Origin: an uncultured Cellvibrionales bacterium
GTDB lineage: Bacteria; Pseudomonadota; Gammaproteobacteria; Pseudomonadales; Cellvibrionaceae
Reading direction: 5' to 3'
NCBI GenBank assembly: GCA_913020115.1
Contig: CAJWBQ010000003.1
Location: forward strand, 1-64,000
Length of the DNA stretch: 64,000 bases
Translations under genes and position numbers: made by a program
Shown: positions 1 through 8,903 of the stretch, piece after piece
Layout of the letters: each line of letters starts with the position of its first letter
Position numbering within the stretch: the stretch's first letter is position 1
Notes under the pieces: model-generated
The model's database searches: none
The model's input: only the letters and a program-made list of their open reading frames with translations
What the model was told of the DNA's origin: nothing

Positions 1-5
1 TTGGT

Positions 6-11
6 GCTCCT
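6..11 (-). promoter_or_regulatory. Ribosome binding site for a gene starting just off the left edge (probably rpmF)
   Basis: Read on the minus strand, an AGGAG box lies six bases before the window edge, so a start codon is expected immediately outside. It follows the yceD stop codon on the same strand. In gammaproteobacteria yceD is followed directly by rpmF (ribosomal protein L32), so rpmF is the likely owner. No coding sequence of it is visible; the identity rests on gene order alone. Confidence 0.45.
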
Positions 12-44
12 ATCTACCTATATAACTAAAGCCGGGGCGCCTCA

Positions 45-578
45 TTATTTCGGCGAGCCCTTAAGTTGCTCTAGCACTTGAAAAGGGTTGGGCTTGGTTT
101 CCGGTTCAATTGAATCATCGCCGACTGAAAACACGGCTTGATCAACGCAGGCATCTTCGTGGTAGGACACCATAGGCAAATTAAGTAACAACTCCTCTTC
201 GATTATCTCGTAAAGGTCTGCTGCGCCTTCTTCAAGTATCCAAGGCTCGAGACTCTTGGGCAGCTTCGCAGCATGCTCTTCGTCCCACACCACCGCCAGC
301 GATAGAGTACTTTCTACCTCGAGAGCCATAGGCTCAAGACAGCGCTGACAGATTACTTGAAGGTTTGCCTGTGCCGTACCGCTAAGGGTTTTTCTACCCT
401 CGCTATCGATACCGAACACCAAATCAACGTTCACTTTTGAATCAGACTCAACGACGGCCTGTGCCACTCGGGACAGTGCCGACACCGCTATATTACCTCT
501 CAGAGTGATGCCTTGTTGGGCAAATTTCCGGGGGTCAACCTGCCTGGGCAGGGTCTTTGCAAAAGGGGCCATTGACAT
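45..578 (-). CDS. yceD: YceD/DUF177 family protein (large ribosomal subunit RNA accumulation protein)
   Basis: A 177-residue protein matching the YceD (DUF177) family, whose E. coli member is of similar length and is linked to 23S rRNA accumulation. A CxxC pair in 'ICQRCLEPM', followed by an acidic C-terminal half, is typical. The open frame continues about 87 codons upstream, but that extension overlaps the divergent yceF gene and does not look like the family, so I place the start at the ATG at 578 (an alternative ATG is at 572). No strong Shine-Dalgarno is visible before either. It would be co-transcribed with rpmF, off the left edge, as in E. coli. Confidence 0.88.
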   Translation of the reverse strand: MSMAPFAKTLPRQVDPRKFAQQGITLRGNIAVSALSRVAQAVVESDSKVNVDLVFGIDSEGRKTLSGTAQANLQVICQRCLEPMALEVESTLSLAVVWDEEHAAKLPKSLEPWILEEGAADLYEIIEEELLLNLPMVSYHEDACVDQAVFSVGDDSIEPETKPNPFQVLEQLKGSPK

Positions 579-715
579 AAGCGCGCCATAATAGGGATAT
601 GTTATTGATCTGTCAAAGAAAAATAAAACTAATAGCTCTATTTTCCAGCATATTTCAGTAGAATAGCCCAGCAATAGAATGATTGCCCTGCCCCAATTGA
701 ATAAGATGCTCAAAA

Positions 716-1306
716 ATGCCAGATCTAGTCCTCGCCTCCAGTTCCAAATACCGCCTGCAGATACTACAAACACTAGGCTTAGCATTTGAGTCGCGAGCCC
801 CAGATATCGATGAGAGCCCAAGACATGAGGAGACACCAAGAGACCTTGTCTTGCGCTTAGCCAAGGCCAAGGCTCAAGCCCTAGCTCCCTACTACACAGA
901 CGCCCTCATTATAGGCTCAGACCAAGTCGCGTTAATTGACGGCTCCTTGCTGGGCAAACCCCACAACTACGAAAATGCATTTGCGCAACTCAAGCGGTGC
1001 AGCGGTAGGACTGTAGAGTTTTCAACGGGCCTCTGCCTGCTAAATGCAAACACAGGTGAAGTTGACGCCCTAGTTGAGCCATTCTTTGTGCGCTTCAGAA
1101 CCCTGAGCGAGGCCCAAATAGAAAACTACCTATATAAAGAAGAACCCTATGACTGCGCTGGGAGTTTTAAGTCTGAAGGCCTGGGAATCGCCCTTTTTGA
1201 AGAACTCAGAGGCCGCGACCCAAACAGTCTAATTGGCCTGCCGCTCATTCAGCTTGTGACCATGCTAAGCCGAGCGGGCCTGGATGTACTCAGCCAACCC
1301 AGATAA
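716..1306 (+). CDS. yceF: Maf-family nucleotide pyrophosphatase YceF
   Basis: A 196-residue Maf-fold protein close to E. coli YceF along its whole length. Members of this subfamily hydrolyse modified nucleotides, preferring 7-methyl-GTP, to the monophosphate and pyrophosphate, and are thought to clean the nucleotide pool. Visible motifs are 'LASSSKYR' (residues 6-13), 'DES' (32-34), 'IIGSDQV' with the catalytic Asp69, and 'CAGSFKSEG', which is shared with YceF rather than with the dTTPase YhdE. It is divergent from yceD, as in E. coli, and converges on rluC. Confidence 0.92.
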   Translation: MPDLVLASSSKYRLQILQTLGLAFESRAPDIDESPRHEETPRDLVLRLAKAKAQALAPYYTDALIIGSDQVALIDGSLLGKPHNYENAFAQLKRCSGRTVEFSTGLCLLNANTGEVDALVEPFFVRFRTLSEAQIENYLYKEEPYDCAGSFKSEGLGIALFEELRGRDPNSLIGLPLIQLVTMLSRAGLDVLSQPR

Positions 1307-1401
1307 GCACCCAGTGGTAAACCTTAAACCAAGATTTCCCCATTCGAACTTATCGAGATCACCCCAATTAGAATAGCTATAGGGTGAAAATCAAGTAACG
1401 C

Positions 1402-2382
1402 TTATAGCGCACTAAGCCTTGACAGCAAGGCTTCTAAATCATCGCCCAGCGGCGCACTCACCACTGTGGGCTCTGTCGCTCCGGGAAGGTAAAACTGCAA
1501 CTTAGCCGCATGCAGAAACAGCCGCTTCAAACCCAACTGCTTCATTTCGTCATTAACCTCATCCACTCCATACTTGTCATCCCCAGCTAAAGGATGCCCG
1601 GCACACTGTGCGTGAACTCGAATTTGGTGGGTACGGCCTGTTATTGGGCGGGCCTCAAGCAGTGTAGCCTCTGAAAATTGCCTAAGTATTGTGAACTCAG
1701 TGCACGCCACCTTGCCATTGGGTGTCACCTTAACTATTCGCTCGCCACCTTTTAACTCCAAGCGCTCTAAAGGCTTATTTATTCTCTGCCGCTCGTTAGG
1801 CCAACGACCTACCGCTAAAGCCTGATATACCTTCGTAATGCCTTTATCAGTACTCACACCCAATGACTTTTCTCTAAAAGCCTGCTGTAAGTGCCTTAAC
1901 ATGGAGCGCTTCTTAGCGATGAGGATGCAGCCAGATGTACCCCGATCCAAACGATGCACCAACTCCAAAAATCGCGACTCTGGACGCATCTGCCTCAAGG
2001 CCTCAATCAAACCCAAATTGATACCACTACCACCATGCACGGCCAAGCCAGCGGGCTTGTTGACAACCATCAAGGCATCACTTTCAAAGAGCAGCGAAGA
2101 CTCTAGCACATTAACTAAACCCTGCCCCGGCATCACCTGCGGCTTGGCCTCTGCCATTCTCACTGGCGGCACTCGCACTCGATCGCCCGCCTTGAGCTTA
2201 TGCTCGGGCTTAACTCTGCCCTTATTTACTCGAACCTCACCCTTTCGCAGAAGCCTATAAATACGAGATTTAGGCACCCCTTTAAGGCGAGCTATAAGGA
2301 AATTGTCTACACGCTGGCCAGCTTGATCGGCATCAATGTCTACAAACTGTACGCTAGTGGGGATATCTGGGGCTGTTTTCAT
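1402..2382 (-). CDS. rluC: 23S rRNA pseudouridine synthase RluC
   Basis: A 326-residue pseudouridine synthase of the RluA family with an N-terminal S4 RNA-binding domain (about residues 22-80, 'QRVDNFL...KSRIYRLLRKGEVRVN'). The catalytic motif 'HRLDRGTSG' lies at 143-151 with nucleophilic Asp146. The length, the S4 domain and divergence from rne all match RluC, which modifies 23S rRNA U955, U2504 and U2580 in E. coli. RluD also has an S4 domain but does not normally lie next to rne. The start ATG at 2382 is the only one that retains the whole S4 domain. Confidence 0.93.
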   Translation of the reverse strand: MKTAPDIPTSVQFVDIDADQAGQRVDNFLIARLKGVPKSRIYRLLRKGEVRVNKGRVKPEHKLKAGDRVRVPPVRMAEAKPQVMPGQGLVNVLESSLLFESDALMVVNKPAGLAVHGGSGINLGLIEALRQMRPESRFLELVHRLDRGTSGCILIAKKRSMLRHLQQAFREKSLGVSTDKGITKVYQALAVGRWPNERQRINKPLERLELKGGERIVKVTPNGKVACTEFTILRQFSEATLLEARPITGRTHQIRVHAQCAGHPLAGDDKYGVDEVNDEMKQLGLKRLFLHAAKLQFYLPGATEPTVVSAPLGDDLEALLSRLSAL

Positions 2383-2422
2383 GGCGGCATAATAACAGCA
2401 TGCAAAGGAAAATTCTTTGTAT

Positions 2423-2451
2423 TTGAAGCACTTATCAATAGGTGCTATAGT
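2423..2451 (+). promoter_or_regulatory. Sigma-70 promoter for rne
   Basis: A -35 box TTGAAG (2423-2428) and a -10 box TATAGT (2446-2451) are separated by exactly 17 bases. Each differs from consensus at few positions. It points toward rne and would start transcription near 2457, giving a leader of about 630 nucleotides, which fits the long leaders known for rne. Confidence 0.7.
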
Positions 2452-2456
2452 GCGGC

Positions 2457-3088
2457 CTGCTGGCGCAGGCTGGTTTTCGGATATCGCAATAGGCTATATC
2501 ACAAGGAAATACCGCTGACCGGCCCTTACTCCACCTCGAATCGCTGTAAATTGTTAGGCAAGAGAGAGTAACGGACGACGAAATACATTAACAGATACTG
2601 GCGACGCTACCGGCCCTATAAGAGCCCATATCCATCGGCAGTATCATTTGATAAACGCGCTTATAAGCGCCAATGTTTATCGCTAACACAATTTGTGTTT
2701 TAGACACTCGAGATATTTGAGTCTCTTTATAGCAAGGACGGTTTGTTTAAGAGCCCATTTAAGGCTCCCTCCACCGCGACATTTTGGCGGCGCGCAGGTA
2801 AAACAACCTCCCACTTGTTTCGCAAAACCCGGTTCTAATGCCTGTGGTTAGAAACAAATGAGCCAGTGAAGATGACAACAGTGTGATTGCGCCGCCCCAA
2901 CTAAATTGAAGGTAATTTAGCTTGGAAGCGTGAAGAATTGAGTAAACAAGTTGAGCTGATATCAAGCCTCAACCGCTCGGTCGCCTATCTTTGCTGCATG
3001 CAGCACCGTTTTAGCAGGCCGAATAAAACATAAAGACGTTAGCCTAAATGTCTGGCAATGCTCCAAGCGCCCCTACATTAGGTACAAC
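2457..3088 (+). promoter_or_regulatory. Long structured 5' leader of rne
   Basis: This gene-free stretch between the predicted start of transcription and the RNase E start codon holds several inverted repeats. The clearest is a two-part hairpin at 2650-2681: GATAAAC pairs with GTTTATC and encloses the palindrome GCGCTTATAAGCGC (2657-2670). A second hairpin follows at 2685-2699 (AACACA/TGTGTT), and a weaker one lies around 2703-2723. In E. coli the rne leader is a substrate of RNase E and mediates autoregulation; a similar role here is inference. Short open frames in this region look like chance. Confidence 0.5.
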
Positions 3089-6000
3089 ATGAAAAGAATG
3101 CTCATTAATGCAACTCAACCCGAAGAGTTGCGCGTAGCCTTAGTCGACGGCCAATGGCTGTACGATCTAGACATTGAAAATCGCACTCGCGAACAGAAAA
3201 AAGCCAACATCTACAAAGGCAAAATCACTCGAGTAGAACCCAGCCTTGAAGCTGCATTTGTTGAATACGGTGCAGAGCGTCACGGCTTCCTGCCCATGAA
3301 AGAAATTTCTCGCCAGTACTTCTCAAAAAACCCAAATCAAGGTGAAGGCCGCGTCAAAATTAAAGACGTTGTCAAAGAAGGCATGGAAGTGATTGTGCAA
3401 GTAGATAAAGAAGAGCGAGGCAACAAAGGTGCCGCTCTTACTACTTTCATCAGCTTGGCTGGACGCTATTTAGTGTTAATGCCCAACAATCCAAAAGCGG
3501 GCGGAATCTCTCGCCGCATCGAAGGCGAAGACCGCAACGAGCTTCGCGACTCACTCAGCAAAATTGAAGTTCCCTCAGGCATGGGCGTTATTGTCCGCAC
3601 CGCCGGCGTTGGCCGTTCTGCCGAAGAACTGCAGTGGGATTTAAATTATCTAATGCAGCTTTGGGAATCCATTGAGACAGAAGGCAACAATACTAAAGCT
3701 CCGTCGTTTTTATTCCAGGAAAGTAATGTAATCATCCGCGCCATTCGCGACTACCTTCGCCAGGACGTGGGCGAGGTCATTATCGACAATCCTGAAGCAT
3801 TTGAACTGGCCCGCGTATTCATCCAACAGGTTATGCCCAGCTATGCCAGCAAGGTGAAGCTTTACGAAGATGACATACCGCTGTTTAACCGCTACCAAGT
3901 TGAAAGCCAGATCGAAACAGCTTTTGAACGCGAAGTTAAACTGCCGTCGGGCGGATCTATTGTTATTGATCCCACCGAAGCACTCGTATCTATCGACATT
4001 AACTCTTCACGCGCCACGAAAGGTCGCGATATTGAAGAGACTGCCCTGCAGACCAACCTCGAAGCGGCAGACGAGATTGCACGCCAATTACGTCTGCGCG
4101 ATATGGGTGGCCTAGTCGTAATCGATTTCATTGACATGCAACCAGTTCGCAACCAGCGCGAAGTTGAAACTCGCATGCGCAATGCCCTAGAGATGGATCG
4201 CGCCCGCGTTCAAGTGGGTCGAATTTCACGTTTCGGCTTGCTAGAAATGTCACGTCAACGTCTTCGCCCATCTTTGGGCGAAACCATGAGCAAGGCCTGT
4301 CCTCGCTGCAATGGTCAAGGCACAATCCGCGGCACAAAATCTTTAGCTCTGTCGATTCTTCGCCTGGTAGAAGAAGAAGCACAAAAAGAACGCAGCTCGG
4401 AAATTCGTGCGATTTGCCCAGTTCCTCTAGCAACTTATTTGCTCAATGAGAAACGCAAAACCATATCCAACATCGAAGCGCGCAACAGCTCTCGTGTGGT
4501 TATCGTTCCCAACCCAGAGATGGACACTCCGCACTTTGAAGTTCAGCGCTTGCGTGACGACGATAATGCGACACTGGAAACCAGCTACAAAATTACTGCA
4601 AATGCTGAAGAAAGCATACAAGATGAAATCCGTGCATCATCTGAAATTAAACCCATGCCACAACCGGCTGTGAAGCTGGCGACGCCACAACAACCTGCGC
4701 CTGAGAAAGCCAAAGAACCTACCTTGCTCGAGCGCGTTATCGCCAGCATAGCAGCTCTATTTGCCAAACCAGAACCCAAGCCGGCCAAGAAAGAAGCTCG
4801 CGTAGCTCGAGGTCGTAATCAGTCTCAAAGTCGCGGCCGTAGAGACAACCGCAATCGAGGTGAACGCGAAGACAACCGCAACAACCGTCGCGATCGCAAT
4901 GAGCGTAACGACCGAGGAGATCGTAAAGAAAACCAAGGGCGGAACGAGAAAAATGATACCCAGAGTGACTCAAAATCCAATGAGACTCAGGAAGGCAATA
5001 ATAACCGTCGCAGAAACCGCAATCGCAATCAGGAAGATCGCAATCAAGGTGGCCGCAATTCAGAAACTGGCAATAATCGTAATCAGTCGCGTAACCAACC
5101 GCGCAATCAGGCAGAGCAGGCAAGCAAAGCGGAAGCACCAAAGCCTGAAGGCAATGACAGCAATACACCAGCGCAAGATGGCGATCGCCCAGCTAAGCGC
5201 CCCTCGAATCGTCGCGGCCGCTCTCAGCAACGTCGTCGCGGGCGTAGAGATGGCGCTCAGGAAAGTTCTGAAAACACAGCCTTGGACAATTCGACTGCAA
5301 GCGAAGTAAGCGAGCTGAACCAGCAGGTTGAAACCGCATTAGACGCCAAGGCAACGAGCGAAGCTGCAGCTGCAGAAAGCAAAACTGCAGCGCAAAGCGA
5401 AGCTCCTGTGGCTAGCGCGCCCAATGAAACTTCAGCAGCAAATACTTCCGCACCTGAAGCTATAGTAGAAACTAAAACTGAAGCACCTGCAGCTGTAAAA
5501 GAAGCACCAAATACGGCTGCTGAAAACACAGTAGCGGAACCTTCTACCGAAGTGAAAGCAGCACCTGCCGAAGTGAAGGTAGCTCCTGCCGATGCGAAAG
5601 AAACTCCTGCCGAAGTTAAAACCGCCCCTGTAGAGACCCAAGCAGAAGCAGTAGTCGCTGAACCAGCCCCAAGTAAAGCGGCCGCGCCAGCAGCACCAGA
5701 ACTTAAGGTCGAACCAGCCCCCACCGCCGCTAAAAGCAACGAAAAACCTGCTGCACCAGTGCAGTCGGAAATCTTTGCCGAAGTTGAAGAAGCCCCCACC
5801 GCTGCAGTAGATACAAGTGCAGCAGCGGAAGCCAATTCAGCAGAAACAAATGTCGAAGCCCCGGAAACCGCTGAAGCGCCTCAGGTAAATGAAACGGCAG
5901 CCACGGCTCCAACAGCGCATGCATCTGAGGTTTCCGCCCGCACTAACAGCAAGCCTGCAAGTCGCGCGAGCAACGACCCAAGGCTGGCCCCAAAAGTTGC

Positions 6001-6142
6001 AGTGAAGGCTGAAATTAAAACTGAAACCAAAACCAAACCAGCGGCAGAAGCGCTTGATACAAGCAAGCCCGCAGCCATTGTTCACGAGCCAAGAAAATTG
6101 ACTCGCCCTAGCAATGACCCGCGAGCTAAAGCCTCTGAATAA
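3089..6142 (+). CDS. rne: Ribonuclease E
   Basis: A 1017-residue endoribonuclease that starts bulk mRNA decay and processes rRNA and tRNA precursors, and scaffolds the RNA degradosome. The catalytic half carries the S1 domain (about 35-120), magnesium-binding Asp303 and Asp346, and the zinc-link cysteines Cys404 and Cys407 in 'CPRCNGQG', all at the E. coli positions. The C-terminal half is low complexity: an Arg/Asn-rich RNA-binding stretch (about 570-730), then an Ala/Glu/Pro/Lys-rich region with degenerate 'APAEVK' repeats. The last 60 residues contain two copies of 'SNDPR' (961-965 and 1008-1012). It is preceded by a long structured leader and followed by a strong terminator. An uninterrupted antisense frame over the Ala-rich part is a composition effect. 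Confidence 0.97.
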   Translation: MKRMLINATQPEELRVALVDGQWLYDLDIENRTREQKKANIYKGKITRVEPSLEAAFVEYGAERHGFLPMKEISRQYFSKNPNQGEGRVKIKDVVKEGMEVIVQVDKEERGNKGAALTTFISLAGRYLVLMPNNPKAGGISRRIEGEDRNELRDSLSKIEVPSGMGVIVRTAGVGRSAEELQWDLNYLMQLWESIETEGNNTKAPSFLFQESNVIIRAIRDYLRQDVGEVIIDNPEAFELARVFIQQVMPSYASKVKLYEDDIPLFNRYQVESQIETAFEREVKLPSGGSIVIDPTEALVSIDINSSRATKGRDIEETALQTNLEAADEIARQLRLRDMGGLVVIDFIDMQPVRNQREVETRMRNALEMDRARVQVGRISRFGLLEMSRQRLRPSLGETMSKACPRCNGQGTIRGTKSLALSILRLVEEEAQKERSSEIRAICPVPLATYLLNEKRKTISNIEARNSSRVVIVPNPEMDTPHFEVQRLRDDDNATLETSYKITANAEESIQDEIRASSEIKPMPQPAVKLATPQQPAPEKAKEPTLLERVIASIAALFAKPEPKPAKKEARVARGRNQSQSRGRRDNRNRGEREDNRNNRRDRNERNDRGDRKENQGRNEKNDTQSDSKSNETQEGNNNRRRNRNRNQEDRNQGGRNSETGNNRNQSRNQPRNQAEQASKAEAPKPEGNDSNTPAQDGDRPAKRPSNRRGRSQQRRRGRRDGAQESSENTALDNSTASEVSELNQQVETALDAKATSEAAAAESKTAAQSEAPVASAPNETSAANTSAPEAIVETKTEAPAAVKEAPNTAAENTVAEPSTEVKAAPAEVKVAPADAKETPAEVKTAPVETQAEAVVAEPAPSKAAAPAAPELKVEPAPTAAKSNEKPAAPVQSEIFAEVEEAPTAAVDTSAAAEANSAETNVEAPETAEAPQVNETAATAPTAHASEVSARTNSKPASRASNDPRLAPKVAVKAEIKTETKTKPAAEALDTSKPAAIVHEPRKLTRPSNDPRAKASE

Positions 6143-6165
6143 TTTTTAATCAGCGTTTTTTTTAA

Positions 6166-6210
6166 GCGAAAAGGCCGAACGGTAAACACCTTCGGCCTTT
6201 TCGCTTTTTT
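6166..6210 (+). terminator. Rho-independent terminator after rne
   Basis: A perfect 14-base-pair stem (6166-6179 with 6191-6204) encloses an 11-base loop and is followed by six T residues. It lies 24 bases after the rne stop codon. A T-rich run on the left flank means it could also work in reverse. Confidence 0.92.
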
Positions 6211-6235
6211 GATTAAAAATAAAGGCTTATAGCAC

Positions 6236-6263
6236 TTGCCAGAGACCAAAACCTCTGTATAAT
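6236..6263 (+). promoter_or_regulatory. Promoter of the tRNA-Ser gene
   Basis: TTGCCA (6236-6241) and a perfect TATAAT (6258-6263) are separated by 16 bases. The -10 box ends 13 bases before the first base of the tRNA, as expected for a short-leader tRNA promoter. It lies directly after the rne terminator, so the tRNA has its own transcription unit. Confidence 0.8.
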
Positions 6264-6276
6264 CTGCGTCTTCTTC

Positions 6277-6364
6277 GGAGGGGTGTCTGAGTGGCCGAAA
6301 GAACTGGTCTTGAAAACCAGCGACGGGAAACTGTCCCAGGGTTCGAATCCCTGCCCCTCCGCCA
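6277..6364 (+). tRNA. tRNA-Ser (anticodon TGA)
   Basis: An 88-base tRNA with acceptor stem GGAGGGG/CCCCTCC, discriminator G and an encoded CCA at 6362-6364. The anticodon stem-loop 'CTGGTCTTGAAAACCAG' places TGA at positions 34-36, reading UCA and related serine codons. The long variable arm (CGACGGGAAACTGTCC region) marks a class II tRNA, and the TTCGAATCC T-loop is canonical. Confidence 0.96.
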
Positions 6365-6384
6365 TATTGAAGAAGCGTTAAATG

Positions 6385-6418
6385 AAAAAGGCCTAGCCGC
6401 GATGCTAGGCCTTTTTTT
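6385..6418 (+). terminator. Terminator after tRNA-Ser
   Basis: Stem GGCCTAGC/GCTAGGCC (6390-6397 and 6404-6411) with a six-base loop, extended by A:T pairs from the flanking A5 and followed by seven T residues. It begins about 20 bases after the tRNA. Confidence 0.9.
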
Positions 6419-6550
6419 ATTCCTTGAACTTGGTAAAATTGCCCCCATCTTAGACACTAGGCCACGAAGATTTTCGGCGGGGCTGAATTCAGACAACTGA
6501 CTCAAAAAGACTAAGGTTTTTAATAGTTTAGCAAAGTTTCGCAAACCTAT

Positions 6551-6578
6551 TTGCTTTTCAAGTGAAGCTTTGTATGAT
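6551..6578 (+). promoter_or_regulatory. Candidate promoter for yccA
   Basis: TTGCTT (6551-6556) and TATGAT (6573-6578) are separated by 16 bases, about 55 bases before the yccA start codon. The spacer overlaps an imperfect inverted repeat (GCTT...AAGC) that could bind a regulator. The prediction rests on sequence only. Confidence 0.5.
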
Positions 6579-6633
6579 GTCCTAAGTAGCCCAACAAACG
6601 ATTGACCCATTACTCACATATGGAGAGTGAATT

Positions 6634-7323
6634 ATGCAAGAACTATATTCCAACGCGAGTTCTGCAACGGTAGGCCAGCAATATGCCGTTTCAAAAATAC
6701 TTCGCAACACCTACACCCTCCTTTCAATGACATTGGCTTTCAGCGCGATCACCTGCGCTGCCTCAATGGCACTGAACTTAGGTTATGGCGCAGCCATGAT
6801 CATGAACATTGCCGCTATCGCGCTGATATGGTTCGTCTTGCCTCGCACCGCTAACTCAGCAAAAGGCATTTACGTCGTATTTGCCTTTACCGGTTTGCTA
6901 GGAGCGTCTCTCGGCCCCACCATCAATCACTATCTCGCCATGTCAAATGGTGGCCAAATCGTGATGCAGGCACTGGGCGGCACCGCAATAACCTTCCTCG
7001 GACTTTCTGGTTATGTACTCACCACTCGTAAAGATTTTAGCTTTATGCGCGGCTTCTTGGTTACTGGCCTAATTGTTGTGATTGTTGCGGCACTGGCCTT
7101 GATGGTCGCCGGCATGTTTGGCGTCAACATCGCCGGTATGCACCTGGCCCTAAGTGGTGCGATCGTCCTCCTGATGTCAGGCTTTATTCTTTACGATACA
7201 AGCCGAATCATTAACGGTGGCGAAACAAACTACGTTATGGCTACAGTTGCACTCTACTTAGACATCTACAACCTATTTGTCAGCTTACTGCATATCACAG
7301 GCGCCATGTCTGGAGACGACTAA
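6634..7323 (+). CDS. yccA: Bax inhibitor-1/YccA family inner-membrane protein
   Basis: A 229-residue protein with seven predicted hydrophobic segments and strong full-length similarity to E. coli YccA, including 'LRNTYTLLSMTLAFSAIT', 'YVLTTRKDFSF' and 'IINGGETNYVMATVALY'. YccA is a substrate and modulator of the membrane protease FtsH and protects the SecY translocon when it is jammed. The ATG at 6634 is preceded by a good GGAGAG box. The gene lies upstream of the tus genes and close to tusE, a neighbourhood also seen in E. coli, but has its own promoter and terminator. Confidence 0.92.
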   Translation: MQELYSNASSATVGQQYAVSKILRNTYTLLSMTLAFSAITCAASMALNLGYGAAMIMNIAAIALIWFVLPRTANSAKGIYVVFAFTGLLGASLGPTINHYLAMSNGGQIVMQALGGTAITFLGLSGYVLTTRKDFSFMRGFLVTGLIVVIVAALALMVAGMFGVNIAGMHLALSGAIVLLMSGFILYDTSRIINGGETNYVMATVALYLDIYNLFVSLLHITGAMSGDD

Positions 7324-7343
7324 GCTCTAAGCTAGGCCCACTT

Positions 7344-7376
7344 AAAAAGCCCTGAATAAGTGTTCGGGGCTTTTTT
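7344..7376 (+). terminator. Terminator after yccA
   Basis: Stem GCCCTGAA/TTCGGGGC (7349-7356 and 7363-7370), with one G:U pair, is flanked by A5 and followed by T6. It separates yccA from the tus operon. Confidence 0.85.
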
Positions 7377-7455
7377 ATTTCCGTAGTTGTGTTTTCAGGA
7401 GCCCTTGGCACTATAATTGACCAAGACTCACTTCAAAGGCGTATCGGCACTTACA

Positions 7456-7848
7456 ATGAAGCTTTCCATCGCCGTTTACGGCGCGCCACATTCAAGTGAA
7501 GCGAGCGAATCAGCTTATCGCTTCGCCAGCGCGGCCTGCTCCATGGGCCACTCACTCATACGCGTATTCTTCTATCACGACGGAGTGCACAACGCCTCGT
7601 CGCTGGCGATACCACCACAAGACGAAACCCAGACAACCCAGCGCTGGCAAGCCTTGGCCCTGGAATTTAATATCGACCTAGTCGTCTGTGTGGCAGCGGC
7701 CCTGCGACGTGGCATAGTCAATACGGAAGAAGCTGAGCGCTACGACCTGGAAAGTCAGAATTTGGGCAAAGGATTTGAAATTTCTGGCCTAGGACAATTA
7801 CTGGACGCCGCTGTGAGCAGTGAACGTTTAGTTAGCTTTGGCCATTAG
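7456..7848 (+). CDS. tusD: Sulfurtransferase complex subunit TusD
   Basis: A 130-residue protein of the TusD/DsrE family. In the TusBCD hexamer, TusD accepts persulfide sulfur from TusA and hands it to TusE for 2-thiouridine formation at U34 of tRNA-Lys, tRNA-Glu and tRNA-Gln by MnmA. The active cysteine lies in 'VVCVAAALRRG' at residue 78 when the protein starts at 7456, exactly the E. coli position. The open frame extends 13 codons upstream, but the start 'MKLSIAVYG' fits the family. It is the first gene of a tight tusD-tusC-tusB-tusE array. Confidence 0.92.
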   Translation: MKLSIAVYGAPHSSEASESAYRFASAACSMGHSLIRVFFYHDGVHNASSLAIPPQDETQTTQRWQALALEFNIDLVVCVAAALRRGIVNTEEAERYDLESQNLGKGFEISGLGQLLDAAVSSERLVSFGH

Positions 7849-7851
7849 ACT

Positions 7852-8235
7852 ATGAAAGAAACGCCAACTACTGCAACTCCGAAGAAAATCCTCTTCGTTA
7901 ACACAAAAGCCCCTTATGGCAGCTCTTTAGCCAGAGATGCACTAGACGCCCTCTTGGCCGCCAGCGCTTACGAACAAGACCTCAGCGTGCTATTTTTAGG
8001 CGAGGCCGTATTCCAACTCTTGCGCAATCAAAACCCAAAGGATATTGGCATGAAAAGTCTTGCGGCCACTCTTCCTGTTCTGCCCATGTACGACATCACG
8101 CAAATTTACGCTCAAGAAAGCGCTCTCTCTACCAGAGGCCTCTCAATCGACGATCTAGTTTTACCTGTAAAAGTGCTTGGCGCAGACGAAATTGCCGCTC
8201 TCATGGGCTCCCAGGGAGCTATACTGAGTTTCTAA
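7852..8235 (+). CDS. tusC: Sulfurtransferase complex subunit TusC
   Basis: A 127-residue DsrF/TusC-type protein. It begins three bases after tusD, and its stop codon shares one base with the tusB start (TAATG), which implies translational coupling. The 'KKILFVNTKAPYGSSLARDALDALLAASAY' core fits TusC, except that the N-terminus is about eight residues longer than in E. coli. TusC is a structural subunit of the TusBCD complex and lacks the transfer cysteine. Confidence 0.88.
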   Translation: MKETPTTATPKKILFVNTKAPYGSSLARDALDALLAASAYEQDLSVLFLGEAVFQLLRNQNPKDIGMKSLAATLPVLPMYDITQIYAQESALSTRGLSIDDLVLPVKVLGADEIAALMGSQGAILSF

Positions 8236-8543
8236 TGAGCCTTTTACATACCGTTAACAAGTCCCCCTTCAGTAAAGACACCCTTCTGAACTGCCTGGCC
8301 ATTTGCCAAGCCAAGCATTCAGTTCTGCTGATTGAGGACGGAGTCTACGGCGCCTTAAAGAGCTCTCCTTGCCGAGAGCAAATAGAGCAACTCAGCGCTA
8401 TGGGTGTGCGCTTTTTTGCACTGAGCGCTGATGTGAGCGCTAGAGGTATAGACGAAAACTTGATCGCCGATGTCACGCTTGCGTCCGACCAAGATTTCGT
8501 TAACCTAGTGGTTAAAAACAACGTTACGCAAAGTTGGTACTAA
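8235..8543 (+). CDS. tusB: Sulfurtransferase complex subunit TusB
   Basis: A 102-residue protein of the TusB/DsrH family. The opening 'MSLLHTVNKSPF' and the closing aromatic 'SWY' are typical of DsrH/TusB. The start overlaps the tusC stop by one base and the stop lies three bases before tusE. With TusC and TusD it forms the hexameric sulfur carrier. Its assignment relies on position and on end motifs, because the family is short and divergent. Confidence 0.87.
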   Translation: MSLLHTVNKSPFSKDTLLNCLAICQAKHSVLLIEDGVYGALKSSPCREQIEQLSAMGVRFFALSADVSARGIDENLIADVTLASDQDFVNLVVKNNVTQSWY

Positions 8544-8546
8544 GCG

Positions 8547-8879
8547 GTGTCACTCTTTCATCAGGGAATGAATATACCTACCGACAAAAATGGCTACCTC
8601 CTTAACCTTGAGCAATGGACGCCGGCGGTGGCGGAACAACTCGCAAAAGCCGAAGACATTCGCCTCAGTGACGCCCACTGGGAAGTGATCTCAGTATTGC
8701 GAGCGTTTTATCAAGAGTATAGCGTGTCCCCCGCAATGCGAATTCTAGTCAAACAGGTTGGCATGGCCTTGGGGACAGAAAAAGGTAAAAGTATTTATCT
8801 GATGCAATTATTTCCGCCCAGCCCAGCCAAAATTGTCAGCAAGATAGCGGGTTTACCCAGACCCGACAATTGTTTCTGA
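8547..8879 (+). CDS. tusE: Sulfurtransferase TusE (DsrC family)
   Basis: A 110-residue TusE/DsrC protein that carries sulfur from TusD to MnmA. The conserved core 'HWEVISVLRAFYQEY' and the C-terminal arm 'GLPRPDNCF' with the penultimate transfer Cys109 are present. I choose the GTG at 8547 because it gives an N-terminus that aligns with E. coli TusE; the ATG at 8568 would remove the first strand. In E. coli tusE lies next to yccA and away from tusBCD, so this fourth position in the operon brings the whole relay together. Confidence 0.9.
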   Translation: MSLFHQGMNIPTDKNGYLLNLEQWTPAVAEQLAKAEDIRLSDAHWEVISVLRAFYQEYSVSPAMRILVKQVGMALGTEKGKSIYLMQLFPPSPAKIVSKIAGLPRPDNCF

Positions 8880-8903
8880 AAGTAAACGAGCAAGAATAAT
8901 TTT

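Noticed and set aside
579..839. Upstream extension of the yceD frame with hydrophobic stretches
   Set aside because: It overlaps the 5' end of the divergent yceF gene and does not resemble YceD N-termini; the family length is met from 578.
1307..1401. Possible terminator between yceF and rluC
   Set aside because: No stem of more than a few pairs and no T run were found in this 95-base convergent gap.
2759..2965. Minus-strand frame of 68 codons in the rne leader
   Set aside because: No ribosome binding site, no recognisable product, and it lies opposite the predicted leader RNA.
4800..5260. Repetitive sequence that might look like a repeat array
   Set aside because: The repeats are degenerate Arg/Asn codons in the RNase E scaffold, not direct DNA repeats with spacers.
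5257..5835. Long antisense frame of 192 codons over rne
   Set aside because: It is a mirror of the Ala/Glu/Lys-rich C-terminal coding region, with Ala/Ser/Gly composition and no ribosome binding site.
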